A stretch of DNA of 64,000 nucleotides from Prado023 sp963706885 (GTDB lineage Bacteria; Actinomycetota; Actinomycetes; S36-B12; CAIYMF01), in contig CAVPNX010000023.1 in assembly GCA_963706885.1 (NCBI GenBank), forward strand, positions 25,392 through 89,391. The letters are read 5' to 3'. This document shows positions 18,323 through 29,348 of this stretch, in pieces. A program made the translations under genes and the position numbers. Below the pieces are notes generated by a model. It worked only from the letters and a program-made list of their open reading frames with translations, made no database searches and was not told where the DNA came from. Every line of letters begins with the position of its first letter. Positions within the stretch are counted from its first letter, which is position 1.

Positions 18323-19854
18323 ATGAGCGGACCCATCCTCGAGATGCGCTCCATCACCAAGGAGTTCCCGGGGGTCAAGGCGCTGTCGGACGTGAACCTC
18401 ACTGTCCACGACGGCGAGATCCACGCGATCTGCGGGGAGAACGGCGCCGGCAAGTCGACCCTGATGAAGGTCCTGTCCGGTGTGTACCCGCACGGCAGCT
18501 ACGACGGCGAGATCATCTACGAGGGCCAGCCGGTGGAGTTCCGCGACATCCGGGCCAGTGAGCATGCCGGGATCGTGATCATCCACCAGGAGCTGGCCCT
18601 GATCCCCGAGCTGTCGATCGCCGAGAACATCTTCCTCGGCAACGAGAACGTCTCCCGCGGGGTGATCTCCTGGGACCGGACCAACCGGGAGGCACACGAC
18701 CTGCTCGTGCGCGTCGGGCTGTCGGAGAACCCGCTGACCCCGATCAAGCAGCTGGGCATCGGCAAGCAGCAGCTGGTCGAGATCGCCAAGGCCCTGTCCC
18801 GCAACGTCAAGCTGCTCATCCTCGACGAGCCGACCGCGGCGCTCAACGACGACGACTCCGCGCACCTGCTGAACCTGCTGCGTGAGCTGAAGGCCAAGGG
18901 CATCACCAGCATCATGATCTCCCACAAGCTCAACGAGATCGCCGCCATCGCCGACAGCATCACGATCCTGCGCGACGGCCGGACGATCGAGACCCTCGAG
19001 GTCGCCGGTGGTGGGGTCGACGAGGACCGGATCATCCAGGGGATGGTCGGCCGGGACCTCGAGCACCGCTTCCCGCCCTACACCCCCGAGATCGGGGAGG
19101 TGCTCTTCGAGGTCAAGGGCTGGAACGTCTTCAGCCCGGTCGACCACTCGCGTCCGGTCGTCATCGATGCGAACCTCGAGGTCCGTCGGGGCGAGATCGT
19201 CGGCATCGCCGGGCTCATGGGCGCCGGGCGCACCGAGCTCGCCCGATCGGTCTTCGGCAAGTCCTACGGAGCCCGGATCAGCGGCACGCTCGTCCTCGAG
19301 GGCAAGGAGCTCGAGCTGAACTCGGTCGCCGAGGCGATCGACTCGGGGTTGGCCTACGTGACGGAGGACCGCAAGTCCCTGGGACTGAACCTGCTCGATG
19401 ACATCAAGACCTCCATCACCTCGGCGGGCATCCACAAGCTGCAGCGTGGCCTCACAGTCGACGAGAACGAGGAGGTCACGGTCGCCGAGGGCTTCCGCGG
19501 CCGCATGAACATCAAGGCACCGACCGTCGAGGCCAAGGTCGCCCAGCTCTCCGGGCGGCAACCAGCAGAAGGTCGTCCTGAGCAAGTGGATCTACACCGA
19601 CGCGAAGGTGATGATCCTCGACGAGCCGACCCGTGGGATCGACGTCGGCGCCAAGTACGAGATCTACGGGTTCGTCCAGGAGATGGCCAAGGCAGGGCAA
19701 CGCCGTCATCGTCATCTCCTCCGAGCTCCCTGAGCTGCTGGGGCTCTGCGACCGCATCTACACGCTGGCCGAGGGGCGGATCACAGCGGAGTTCGTGGCC
19801 AGCGAGGCCACCCAGGAGTCACTGATGCGCCAGATGACGACAAGCAGCCGGTGA
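18323..19854 (+). CDS. Sugar ABC transporter ATP-binding protein (two NBDs), two frameshifts
   Basis: Duplicated nucleotide-binding protein (MmsA/GguA/XylG type) of about 509 residues that powers sugar import. The first domain has Walker A GENGAGKST, an IGKQQLVEIAKAL signature and Walker B LLILDEPT. The second has GLMGAGRTE in the degenerate Walker A position and MILDEPTRGIDVGAK. Two extra G residues break the frame. Near 19553, CCGGGCGGC should give LSGGNQQKVV. Near 19695, GCAGGGCAACG should give KAGNAVIVISSELPE. Two +1 changes restore the family sequence through the TGA at 19852, so sequencing error is likely. Confidence 0.92.
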
Positions 19855-19994
19855 CAGCGATGACCTCCCCCGTCGAGCAGAAGGTGACACCGATGACCTC
19901 CCCTGACGAGCAGAAGGTGCCGGCGATGACCTCCCCCGACCAGCAGAAGGTGACACAGATGACCTCCCCCGTCGAGCAGAAGGTGACCCGATGA
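19852..19994 (+). repeat. Fourfold 33-bp tandem repeat carrying ribosome site plus ATG
   Basis: Four units of 33 bp, each with ATGACCTCCCC then GAGCAGAAGGTGAC or a close variant, fill the gap between the ATPase stop and the permease start. The permease itself is preceded by the same AAGGTGAC and starts ATGACCAG, so each unit mimics the permease translation start. Units differ at a few bases, so this is not a simple assembly stutter. Confidence 0.85.
19860..19994 (+). CDS. Possible 44-residue repeat peptide between ATPase and permease
   Basis: The repeat is open in one frame: an ATG at 19860 leads to four 11-residue repeats of the form MTSPVEQKVTP and a TGA at 19992 that overlaps the permease ATG (19991). 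Every repeat has an internal ATG with AAGGTGA about 6 nt upstream. No homology is recognised. It may be an untranslated by-product of the duplication or a coupling peptide that feeds ribosomes to the permease start. Confidence 0.35.
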   Translation: MTSPVEQKVTPMTSPDEQKVPAMTSPDQQKVTQMTSPVEQKVTR

Positions 19995-21250
19995 CCAGCC
20001 TGAAGACCTTGTTGAGCGGGAACATCCGCCAGTACGGGATGATCGGTGCGCTGATCGCCATCATCATCCTGTTCCAGATCCTGACCGACGGCATCCTGCT
20101 CAAGCCGCTGAACCTGACGAACCTGCTGACCCAGAACAGCTACATCCTCATCCTGGCCATCGGCATGGTGATGGTGATCATCGCCCGGCACATCGACCTC
20201 TCGGTCGGGTCGGTCGCCGCCTTCACCGGCGCGCTGGCCGTCATGATGATGGTCAAGTGGGACGTCCCATGGCCGCTCGCGGTGGTGCTCACACTGCTCG
20301 CCGGGGCCGCGATCGGCGCGTGGCACGGACTGTGGGTCGCCTACATGGGCATCCCCGCCTTCATCGTGACCCTGTCGAGCATGCTCATCTTCCGCGGCCT
20401 GACGCTGGTCGTCCTCCAGGGTGAGACCGTCGGGAACCTGCCCCCCGGCTTCGAGAAGCTCGGCAACGGGTTCCTCCCCGAGGTGGGGCCGGACACGGGC
20501 ATGCACAACCTCACGATGCTGCTGGCCGTGCTGCTCTGCGTCTTCCTCGTCGCCGTGGACTTCCGCAAGCGCGCCTCGAAGCAGCGCTACAACTTCGCGG
20601 TGTCGTCGATGGGGGTGTTCCTGCTCAAGCAGGTGGTCGTCGTGGCCGTGATCATGGGGTTCGCGTACCTGCTTGCGCAGTACAAGGGCCTGCCGATCGT
20701 CGGGCTGCTGCTCTTCGCCCTCATCGGCATCTACAGCTTCATCATGAACCGCACGGTGTTCGGCCGGCACATCTACGCAATCGGGGGCAACTACCCGGCA
20801 GCCTCGATGTCCGGGGTGCGCACCAAGCGCGTCGACATCCTGGTCATGGCCAACATGGGCCTGCTCGCCGCACTGGCCGGGATGGTGTTCGCCGCCCGGC
20901 TCACGGCCGCCAACCCGAAGGCCGGCGTCAACTTCGAGCTCGATGCGATCGCCGCCGCGTTCATCGGCGGTGCGGCGGTCACCGGTGGCGTCGGCACGGT
21001 CGTCGGCGCCATCGTCGGTGGCTTCTTCATGGGCGTCCTGAACAACGGCATGTCCCTGATGGGCGTCTCGGTCGACTGGCAGCAGACGATCAAGGGCCTG
21101 GTGCTGCTGTTCGCCGTCGCCTTCGACGTGTGGAACAAGCGCCGCTCGGCCGTCGGGGGCGCGGTGACCACCGTCCCCGTGGACGACGGAGCCTCCCAGG
21201 GGATGCCCGACCAGGACCAGGTGGACGAGTTGATCCCCGCTGAGGAGTAG
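19991..21250 (+). CDS. Sugar ABC transporter permease (MmsB/GguB type)
   Basis: Integral membrane subunit of 419 residues, BPD_transp_2 family, with about ten to eleven helices. It carries the family element RHIDLSVGSVAAFTGAL early, the EAA-like AIGGNYPAASMSGV region and a late GGVGTVVGAIVGG. The ATG at 19991 overlaps the stop of the repeat frame and follows AAGGTGA. The acidic C-terminal tail lies in the cytoplasm. It completes the one-binding-protein, one-fused-ATPase, one-permease transporter typical of CUT2 sugar importers, here presumably for L-arabinose. Confidence 0.94.
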   Translation: MTSLKTLLSGNIRQYGMIGALIAIIILFQILTDGILLKPLNLTNLLTQNSYILILAIGMVMVIIARHIDLSVGSVAAFTGALAVMMMVKWDVPWPLAVVLTLLAGAAIGAWHGLWVAYMGIPAFIVTLSSMLIFRGLTLVVLQGETVGNLPPGFEKLGNGFLPEVGPDTGMHNLTMLLAVLLCVFLVAVDFRKRASKQRYNFAVSSMGVFLLKQVVVVAVIMGFAYLLAQYKGLPIVGLLLFALIGIYSFIMNRTVFGRHIYAIGGNYPAASMSGVRTKRVDILVMANMGLLAALAGMVFAARLTAANPKAGVNFELDAIAAAFIGGAAVTGGVGTVVGAIVGGFFMGVLNNGMSLMGVSVDWQQTIKGLVLLFAVAFDVWNKRRSAVGGAVTTVPVDDGASQGMPDQDQVDELIPAEE

Positions 21251-21339
21251 GCGCCTCTGCTCGATCGTCCGAGGGGCGGCGCGCGCAGTATCGTCGTACC
21301 TAGGCTGACCGATCCACTGGGGACGGAGAGGAGACTCCC

Positions 21340-22377
21340 ATGGCCACCGGGCCGAGCCGCCCGCCGGCGATGACCGATGTGGCCCGCTTGGCCGGGGTCT
21401 CGCACCAGACGGTCTCGCGGGTGCTCAACGACCACCCGAACGTCAAGCAGCAGACCCGGCTGCGGGTCCTGGCGGCCATGCAGGAGCTGGGGTACCGGCC
21501 GAACCGGGCCGCCCGCGCGCTGGCCAGTGGGCGCAGCGACCAGATCGGCATCGTGGCCCAACCCTCGACCCTGTTCGGCCCCGCGTCACTGCTGTACGCA
21601 CTCGAGGCGGCGGCGGTGCAGGCGGGGTACGGGGTGAGCGTGGCCAGTGTCGCGGCCCTGGACCGGGCCTCCATCGAGGAGGCGGTCAACCGGCACCTCG
21701 ACCAGCAGGTCGGGGGGATCGTGGTGATCGTGCCCGCCGTCTCGGCCGCGGCGGCCGTGCGCGAGGTCCCGGCCGACCTGCCGCTGGTCACGATCGGTGG
21801 TGACCGCAAGGAGGCGATCACCAGCGTCGGGATCGACCAGGTCCGCGGGGCGGTGGAGGCCACCCAGGCGTTGCTGGACGCCGGCCACCGGACGGTGTGG
21901 CACGTGTCCGGCCCCTCGGACGTCTTCGACAGCCTGGACCGGATCGAGGGCTGGCGGGCCACCCTGGAGCGGGCCGGGGCGGAGGTGCCGCCGGTGATCG
22001 CGGGGGACTGGTCGGCCGCTCGGGGGTACGAGGCCGGCCAGATGCTGGCCCGGATCGCCGACGTCACGGCCATCTTCGCGGCCAACGACCAGACGGCCCT
22101 GGGGATCCTCCGGGCCCTGCACGAGCACGGCCTGCACGTTCCTGACGATGTCAGCCTCATCGGGTTCGACGACCTCCCCGAGTCGGGCTTCTTCATCCCG
22201 CCGCTGACCACGGTCCGCCAGGGGTTCGAGGAGGTGGGCCGCCGCGCGCTGCGGATGGTCGTGGACCAGATGGAGGGCGAGCGCGAGATCCTCCACGAGC
22301 TCGTTCCCCCGGTGTTCGTCGCCCGGGACAGCGTTGCCCCGCCCCGCAGCCGGCGCAGCTCCGGGGTTCCGGCGTGA
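21340..22377 (+). CDS. LacI-family transcriptional regulator, likely arabinose repressor
   Basis: 345 residues. N-terminal helix-turn-helix MTDVARLAGVSHQTVSRVLN, hinge RAARALASG and a periplasmic-binding-like effector domain with FAANDQTALG and IGFDDLPESG. Placed between the transporter and the epimerase genes of the arabinose operon, it is the natural partner of the GTTAGCGCTAAC operator at 13057-13068. The effector (arabinose or another intermediate) is inferred. The GGAGAGGAG ribosome site is strong. No operator palindrome is seen in its own 89-bp upstream gap, so it is probably expressed with the operon. Its stop overlaps the next start (GTGA). Confidence 0.93.
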   Translation: MATGPSRPPAMTDVARLAGVSHQTVSRVLNDHPNVKQQTRLRVLAAMQELGYRPNRAARALASGRSDQIGIVAQPSTLFGPASLLYALEAAAVQAGYGVSVASVAALDRASIEEAVNRHLDQQVGGIVVIVPAVSAAAAVREVPADLPLVTIGGDRKEAITSVGIDQVRGAVEATQALLDAGHRTVWHVSGPSDVFDSLDRIEGWRATLERAGAEVPPVIAGDWSAARGYEAGQMLARIADVTAIFAANDQTALGILRALHEHGLHVPDDVSLIGFDDLPESGFFIPPLTTVRQGFEEVGRRALRMVVDQMEGEREILHELVPPVFVARDSVAPPRSRRSSGVPA

Positions 22378-23171
22378 GCAGCGAGCCCGTGGAGCTCCGG
22401 GTGGACGGCGCGTGTGTGGTCCTCGACCCGCGGGACGGCGGGCGGATCACCTCGCTGGAGGTGGCCGGTGCCGAGCTGCTCGGCGGGGTGGGCACCGGGG
22501 TCATCGAGCATGGGTCGTTCCTGATGGCCCCGTGGGCCGGTCGCATCCGCGACGGCGTGCTGCATGTGGACGGGGTGTCGCACCAGCTGCCCACGGTCCG
22601 CACCCACCCGCACGCCGGTCACGGCCTGGTGATGGACCGGCCGTGGGAGGTCCTCGAGGCGTCGGCTGCGCACCTGCGGATCACGTGCGACCTGGACTCC
22701 CGCTGGCCCTTCCCCGGCCACGTCGTCCAGGAGTTCCGGCTCGCGGGCGGCCACCTGGACCAGCAGGTCGAGGTGCACGCCGGGGATGCGCCGTTCCCGG
22801 CGACCGTGGGATGGCACCCGTGGTTCCGTCGCGCGCTGGCCTCCGGTGAGGTGGCCGAACTGGCCTTCGAGGCCCAGGGGATGCTCCAGCGCGACGCGGC
22901 GGGCATCCCGAGCGGTGACGTCGTGGCTGTGCCGCCGGGCCCGTGGGACGACTGCTTCGTCGGGGTCCGGTGGCCGATGACGATCACCTGGCCGGGAGCC
23001 GTCAGGCTGAGGATCAGCTCCGACACGGCGTTCGCCGTCGTGTACGACGAGCTCACCGAGGCGTTCTGCGTCGAGCCCCAGACGGGGCCGCCGGACGGGC
23101 CCAACACCTCGCCGCGGATGGTCCGCCCCGGTGATCCGCTGGTCGCCTCGACACGGTGGTCCTGGGACTGA
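22374..23171 (+). CDS. Aldose 1-epimerase (mutarotase) family protein
   Basis: 265 residues of the galactose-mutarotase-like fold. It has the family's NTPHxxHG-like THPHAGHGLV histidine region, VGWHPWFRR and the C-terminal catalytic glutamate context AFCVEPQTGPPDGPN. It interconverts alpha and beta anomers, here probably of arabinose before isomerisation. The GTG start overlaps the regulator stop and ends the arabinose operon. This compact actinobacterial subgroup is often annotated only as aldose epimerase; substrate is inferred from context. Confidence 0.88.
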   Translation: MSSEPVELRVDGACVVLDPRDGGRITSLEVAGAELLGGVGTGVIEHGSFLMAPWAGRIRDGVLHVDGVSHQLPTVRTHPHAGHGLVMDRPWEVLEASAAHLRITCDLDSRWPFPGHVVQEFRLAGGHLDQQVEVHAGDAPFPATVGWHPWFRRALASGEVAELAFEAQGMLQRDAAGIPSGDVVAVPPGPWDDCFVGVRWPMTITWPGAVRLRISSDTAFAVVYDELTEAFCVEPQTGPPDGPNTSPRMVRPGDPLVASTRWSWD

Positions 23172-23230
23172 TCGGCGCGCCCTGCGTGTCGCTCACCGAG
23201 CGCTGGTCCGAGGGTCGCCACACTGGGCCA

Positions 23231-24136
23231 ATGGCTGAGCGACTCGCCCCCGAGCAGACCCCGCTGCGGGTCACCTCCCGACCTGAGCGCGCACGTGGCC
23301 GCACCCGCCGCGCGGGCCGCCGGCTCGTCGCCCTGGTGCTGGGCGTGGCCCTCCTTGCTGTCGGTTCCGTTGCGACGCTGCACTTCCTGGCCATCCACCG
23401 CACGGCCGAGGAGGTCCGCGCCACCGCACTCGTCCCGCCGGAGATGGCCGCCAACGTCCTCGTGGTGCTGGCCCGCCCCGGGCAGGAGCTGCCGTTGGCC
23501 GGGACGCTGGCCGCACTCGACGAGGCCGGCGCGACAGTGTCGGTCCTGTCTCTCACCGATGGGGCGGCCCAGCCCCCGGAGCTGGAGTTCGCCGCCGACA
23601 GCATCGGCGAGGTGCGCTCCGATGAGCTGGCCGGGTCCGCCGACCTCCTCGGCGTCGACCGGGTGACCACGGCCGGCTACGCCGATGGCGCGCTGCTGGC
23701 CGCCGAGCCCGACGACGTCACGGCCACGATCGCCGCCGAGATCGGCGAGGTGTCCCCCTCGGTCATCATCACGGTCGGCGACACGACCGGCCAGGACTCC
23801 GACTCGCAGGCGGCCGCCGCCTATGTCCTGGCCGCAGCGCAGGCCGAGGACTCGGGCGTCGCCCGGGTCTGGACCGTCACCCGCGGCGACCGTGAGGTGT
23901 CCTGGAACGCCCTGGCGAAGGCGCCGATCGGCGACCAGGTGCCTGAGCCCGAGGTCGCGGTGCGCATCGACGACCACACCGTCGTCAAGGGCGAGGTCCT
24001 GCTCACGCACGGCACCCAGAGCCCGGACCTGGTCCGCAGCACCTACCCGTACGCCGACCGCGTGCCGGCGTGGGCGTACTTCCGGTTCTGGGACCGCGAG
24101 TACTTCGCCCTCGCGTGGGGCCAGCCCCTGCAGTAG
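23231..24136 (+). CDS. Membrane-anchored PIG-L-like protein with lost metal ligands
   Basis: 301 residues. A basic cytoplasmic start, one membrane helix (about 32-54), then an extracytoplasmic domain that follows the PIG-L/LmbE deacetylase pattern: VLVVLARPGQELPLAGTLAAL where active members have AHPDDE, then SLTDGA, GEVRSDELAGSADLLGV and GYADGAL. The metal-binding His and Asp of AHPDDE are replaced (ARPGQE), and the later HPDH-type motif is absent. I infer a catalytically dead binding or structural protein. The ATG at 23231 was chosen; the frame opens slightly upstream. It is 60 nt after the arabinose operon and has no assigned partner. Confidence 0.65.
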   Translation: MAERLAPEQTPLRVTSRPERARGRTRRAGRRLVALVLGVALLAVGSVATLHFLAIHRTAEEVRATALVPPEMAANVLVVLARPGQELPLAGTLAALDEAGATVSVLSLTDGAAQPPELEFAADSIGEVRSDELAGSADLLGVDRVTTAGYADGALLAAEPDDVTATIAAEIGEVSPSVIITVGDTTGQDSDSQAAAAYVLAAAQAEDSGVARVWTVTRGDREVSWNALAKAPIGDQVPEPEVAVRIDDHTVVKGEVLLTHGTQSPDLVRSTYPYADRVPAWAYFRFWDREYFALAWGQPLQ

Positions 24137-24304
24137 GCCGGCGCCAGCCCCGACCTCGAGGCCGCCGGAGCGGATCGCTGAGAGGCGACGGAGATCCGTG
24201 GGACAATGGGCGTCCCGGCTGAGCCCGGGGTGTTCTGGGGATGTGCCTCGGGACCTGCGGGGCGACGGCTCGTCGCCCCGGCACTGATGAGGAGATCTCC
24301 ACCC

Positions 24305-26194
<1,890 letters not shown>

Positions 26195-26306
26195 CACGTC
26201 GGGCAGTGGCGCACACCACGACCACCCACGTCCTGGGCGTGTCCCTCAGCTCCGAGCCCGCTGTGTTGCAGTTTCGTAACTCTTTCGCCCTGCACAGGCC
26301 ATTCCG

Positions 26307-26336
26307 GCGACATCCTCGCCCGGCACCGCCTACATT
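26307..26336 (+). promoter_or_regulatory. Candidate promoter of the peptide ABC operon
   Basis: GCGACA (26307-26312), an 18-nt spacer and TACATT (26331-26336) lie about 80 nt before the first permease gene in the 223-bp gap after typA. The -35 is only a partial match. Confidence 0.35.
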
Positions 26337-26417
26337 GCCGGTATCCGTCCACGGTCGCGTACCCTTGCGCCGTAATCGGGCGAACCGGCTGTCCCAGGTG
26401 AGCAGAGAGGTGGGCAC

Positions 26418-27425
26418 GTGACGATCCCGCTGGTGAGTGCCACCGACGACGCTGGAAACGAGTACCTGAAGGAGTCGGAGGAGGCCACCAAGCAGGTCGA
26501 GGGCCGCTCGCTGACCCAGATCGCGTGGGGCCGGCTGCGCCGCGACAAGGTCGCCATGGTCTCCCTCGGGGTGATCATCTTCATCTTCCTGGCCGCGCTG
26601 TTCGCCCCCCTGATCGTCAAGGTCCTCGGAGTCGATCCGTTCGAGCCGAACACCGATCTGGTGAGCCAGGACGGCGGCCTGCCGTCGGGGCCCTGGGGTG
26701 GCATCTCCTGGGACCACCCCTTGGGGATCGAACCCCTGATCGGTCGGGACGTGCTTGCCCGGCTGCTGTACGGGGCCCGCGTCTCGCTGCTCGTCGCGTC
26801 CGCGTCGACCTTCCTCGTGATGGTCATCGGTGTCCTGCTGGGCACGATCGCCGGATACTCCAAGGGCAAGGCCGACACGGTCATCAGCCGGATCATGGAC
26901 CTGACGCTGAGCTTCCCCTTCCTCCTGCTGATCATCGCCATGGCCCAGCCCCTGCAGCAGCGCCTCGAGACGTGGATCCCGAGCCCGGGGGCGGCCCGAA
27001 TCGTGGCGATGATCCTCCTGCTCAGCTTGTTCTCGTGGCCCTACCTGGCGCGGCTGATCCGTGGGCAGGTGCTGAGCCTGCGTGAGCGTGAGTTCGTCGA
27101 GGCGGCGGTCTCCACCGGTGCATCCTCCCGGCGGATCCTGTTCAAGGAGCTGATCCCCAACCTCTGGGCGCCGATCCTGGTCTATGCGTCCCTGGCCTTC
27201 CCCTCGTTCATCACGGCGGAGGCCACGTTGGCCTTCCTCGGCGTGGGAGTGCTCCCGCCGACCCCCACCTGGGGGGGAATGCTGTCCGACTCGGTGCGGA
27301 CCTTCACGGTGCTGCCCACCTACTTCTTCATCCCCGGAACCGTGCTCTTCATCACCGTGCTGGTGTTCAACCTGTTCGGTGACGCCGTGCGCGATGCCCT
27401 CGACCCGCGAGCGGGTCGAGGATGA
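26418..27425 (+). CDS. Peptide ABC transporter permease (DppC/OppC type)
   Basis: 335 residues with an N-terminal OppC_N segment, six membrane helices and the EAA loop VEAAVSTGASSRRILFKELIPN that docks the ATPase. HPLGIEPLIGRDVLARLLYG is the usual DppC entry sequence. The GTG start at 26418 follows AGAGAGGTG. It is the first gene of a five-gene peptide importer, in the uncommon order C, binding protein, B, D, F. Substrate is not set by sequence; di- or oligopeptides are typical. Confidence 0.92.
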   Translation: MTIPLVSATDDAGNEYLKESEEATKQVEGRSLTQIAWGRLRRDKVAMVSLGVIIFIFLAALFAPLIVKVLGVDPFEPNTDLVSQDGGLPSGPWGGISWDHPLGIEPLIGRDVLARLLYGARVSLLVASASTFLVMVIGVLLGTIAGYSKGKADTVISRIMDLTLSFPFLLLIIAMAQPLQQRLETWIPSPGAARIVAMILLLSLFSWPYLARLIRGQVLSLREREFVEAAVSTGASSRRILFKELIPNLWAPILVYASLAFPSFITAEATLAFLGVGVLPPTPTWGGMLSDSVRTFTVLPTYFFIPGTVLFITVLVFNLFGDAVRDALDPRAGRG

Positions 27426-27433
27426 TCCAGACT

Positions 27434-27465
27434 CCCGTCCTCCAGGACGGGCCCGCCCAGGCGGG
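27434..27465 (+). other. Two adjacent small hairpins before the peptide-binding protein gene
   Basis: CCCGTCCT/AGGACGGG (27434-27451) is followed directly by CCCGC/GCGGG (27452-27465). Both are perfect short stems in the 84-bp gap after the first permease gene and may set a processing or partial termination point. Confidence 0.5.
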
Positions 27466-27509
27466 AAGGGGGTCCGGCAGCCCCGCCGAGACCCGAACAA
27501 GGAGGAAAT

Positions 27510-29251
27510 ATGAGTAAGGCAACCACGAGCGCGAAGGTGGCGGCTCTCGCTGCTGCGTCCGCGCTCCTGCTGGCCGCCTGTGGGGGCTCGGACAGTGGTG
27601 ACGCTGCTGCCAGCGGAGGGGCGGGTGAGCCCACCAAGGGTGGCGCGCTGACCTTCCTGACCGAGGGTGAGCAGTTCAACCACCTCGACCCGCAGCGCAA
27701 CTACACCGGCGAGGACCTCGCGTTCACCACCGGGTACCTGAACCGCACGCTGGTCCAGTACGCCCTGTACGCCGACGACAACGAGGCCGGCAACCTGGTC
27801 CCGGATCTGGCGACCGACATCGGCACTCCCACCGAGGGCGGCAAGGTCTGGAGCTTCACCCTCAAGGACGGCATCAAGTTCGAGGACGGCACACCGATCA
27901 CCTGTGCCGAGGTCGCCTACGGCGTCTCCCGGACCTTCGCCACCGACGTCATCACCGACGGGCCCGCAGTACGCGATCTCGCTGCTGGACATCCCCAAGG
28001 ATGACGACGGCACCTCGGCCTACAAGGGCCCGTACGACGGCACCGGCCAGGAGCTCTTCGACAAGGCGGTGACCTGCTCCGAGGACGGCAAGACCGTCAC
28101 CTTCAACCTCGCGCAGCCTGCCGCGGACTTCAACTACACCACGACGCTGACGGCGTTCTCGCCCGTCCCCAAGGCTGCGGACACCGGTGAGAAGTACGAC
28201 GACAAGCCGCTGGCCTCCGGCCCGTACAAGATCGAGTCCTACCAGAAGGGCACGTCGCTGAAGCTGGTCCGCAACGACCGAGTACGATCCGGCCACCGAC
28301 GAGTCGGGCCGCGGCGCCTACCCGGACACCATCGAGGTCAAGTTCGCCGTGCCCCTGTCGGTGTCCAGCCAGCGGCTCATCGCCGACTCCGGCGAGGACC
28401 AGAAGATGACCACCATCGGCCTGCAGCTCGATCCCGCGCAGCTGGCCGCGGTCTTCAACGACCCGAAGTTCGAGGACCGTCGGTTCGATGACTTCGATCC
28501 GTACTCGATCTACCACGCCATCAACACCGAGAAGGTGCCGAACGTCGAGCACCGCAAGGCGATCGCCGCCGCGTACCCGCGCGAGGACCTGCGCACCATC
28601 GCCGGTGGCAACTTCGCCGGTGACCTCGCCGACGGCGTGATCAAGCCCAACCTGGCCCTGGACTACCAGCCCTCGGGCATGTGGACGGGCCTGCTCGGCG
28701 CGGAGATCCCGGACAACGGGGACCCGGAGATCGCGAAGAAGTTCATCGCCGACTCCGGCGAGCCGATGCCGGAGCTGACGTTCGACTACCAGAAGACCGA
28801 GGTCAACGACAAGGCCGCCGCGGCGATCGTGACGGCCCTGGAGAAGGCCGGCATCAAGGTCACCCCGAACCCGCTCGATCCGGGTGGCTACTACGGCATC
28901 GTGATGGACCCGGACAAGGCCGGCTCGATCATGACCGGAGGCTGGGGACCGGACTGGTTGAACGCCTCCACGGTCATCCCCGAGCTGTTCACCCCGGCGG
29001 GCGGATTCAACCTGTCGCTGTGGGACAACCCGGAGTTCACCAAGGCCTCCGATGAGGCCAAGCAGATCGCCGACCGCACCGCACAGGGTGCGGCCTGGGC
29101 CGAGCTGAACAAGCAGGCGATGGCCGAGGTCGTCGTCGTGCCGACGCGGTTCAGCCGGCAGCAGGGCATCGTCGGTTCCAAGATCGGCGGAGCGTTCGTC
29201 TGGGCGCCGTACGGCTCCTGGAACTACGCGAACATGTACGTCGCGCAGTAG
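27510..29251 (+). CDS. Peptide ABC transporter substrate-binding lipoprotein, two frameshifts
   Basis: Extracytoplasmic solute-binding protein family 5, about 580 residues. Signal peptide with lipobox LLAAC (Cys at about 24), then a Ser/Gly-rich linker. Family landmarks GGALTFLTEGEQFNHLDPQ, WSFTLKDGIKFEDGTPIT and late GGWGPDWLNASTV are seen. One extra C near 27966 (GGGCCCGC should read for GPQYAISLLD) and one near 28280 (AACGACCGAG should read for NDEYDPATDESG) split the frame in three. Both look like +1 sequencing errors. The AAGGAGGAA ribosome site is strong, fitting high expression. Confidence 0.92.
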
Positions 29252-29259
29252 ACGCATGA

Positions 29260-29293
29260 CCGGTGGGGCGGCTCGGAAGAGCCGCCCCACCGG
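29260..29293 (+). terminator. Perfect 15-bp hairpin with GGAA tetraloop after the peptide-binding protein gene
   Basis: CCGGTGGGGCGGCTC (29260-29274), loop GGAA (a GNRA tetraloop), then the exact complement (29279-29293), starting 8 nt after the stop codon. No T-run. It is a likely mRNA 3' protector or partial terminator that favours the binding protein over the downstream permease and ATPases. Confidence 0.75.
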
Positions 29294-29348
29294 GTACCAC
29301 CCCTGACCCGTTCCCCCCGCGCTGAACCTCCCGAGGAGGAGACCTCAC

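Noticed and set aside
19553..19697. Programmed ribosomal frameshifting in the sugar ATPase
   Set aside because: Two separate +1 changes at GGGC, with the same kind of change in many unrelated genes, fit sequencing error better than recoding.
19852..19994. Short regular repeats that could be taken for a CRISPR array
   Set aside because: Units are contiguous with no unique spacers, lie inside an operon and are open in one frame; no cas genes are present.
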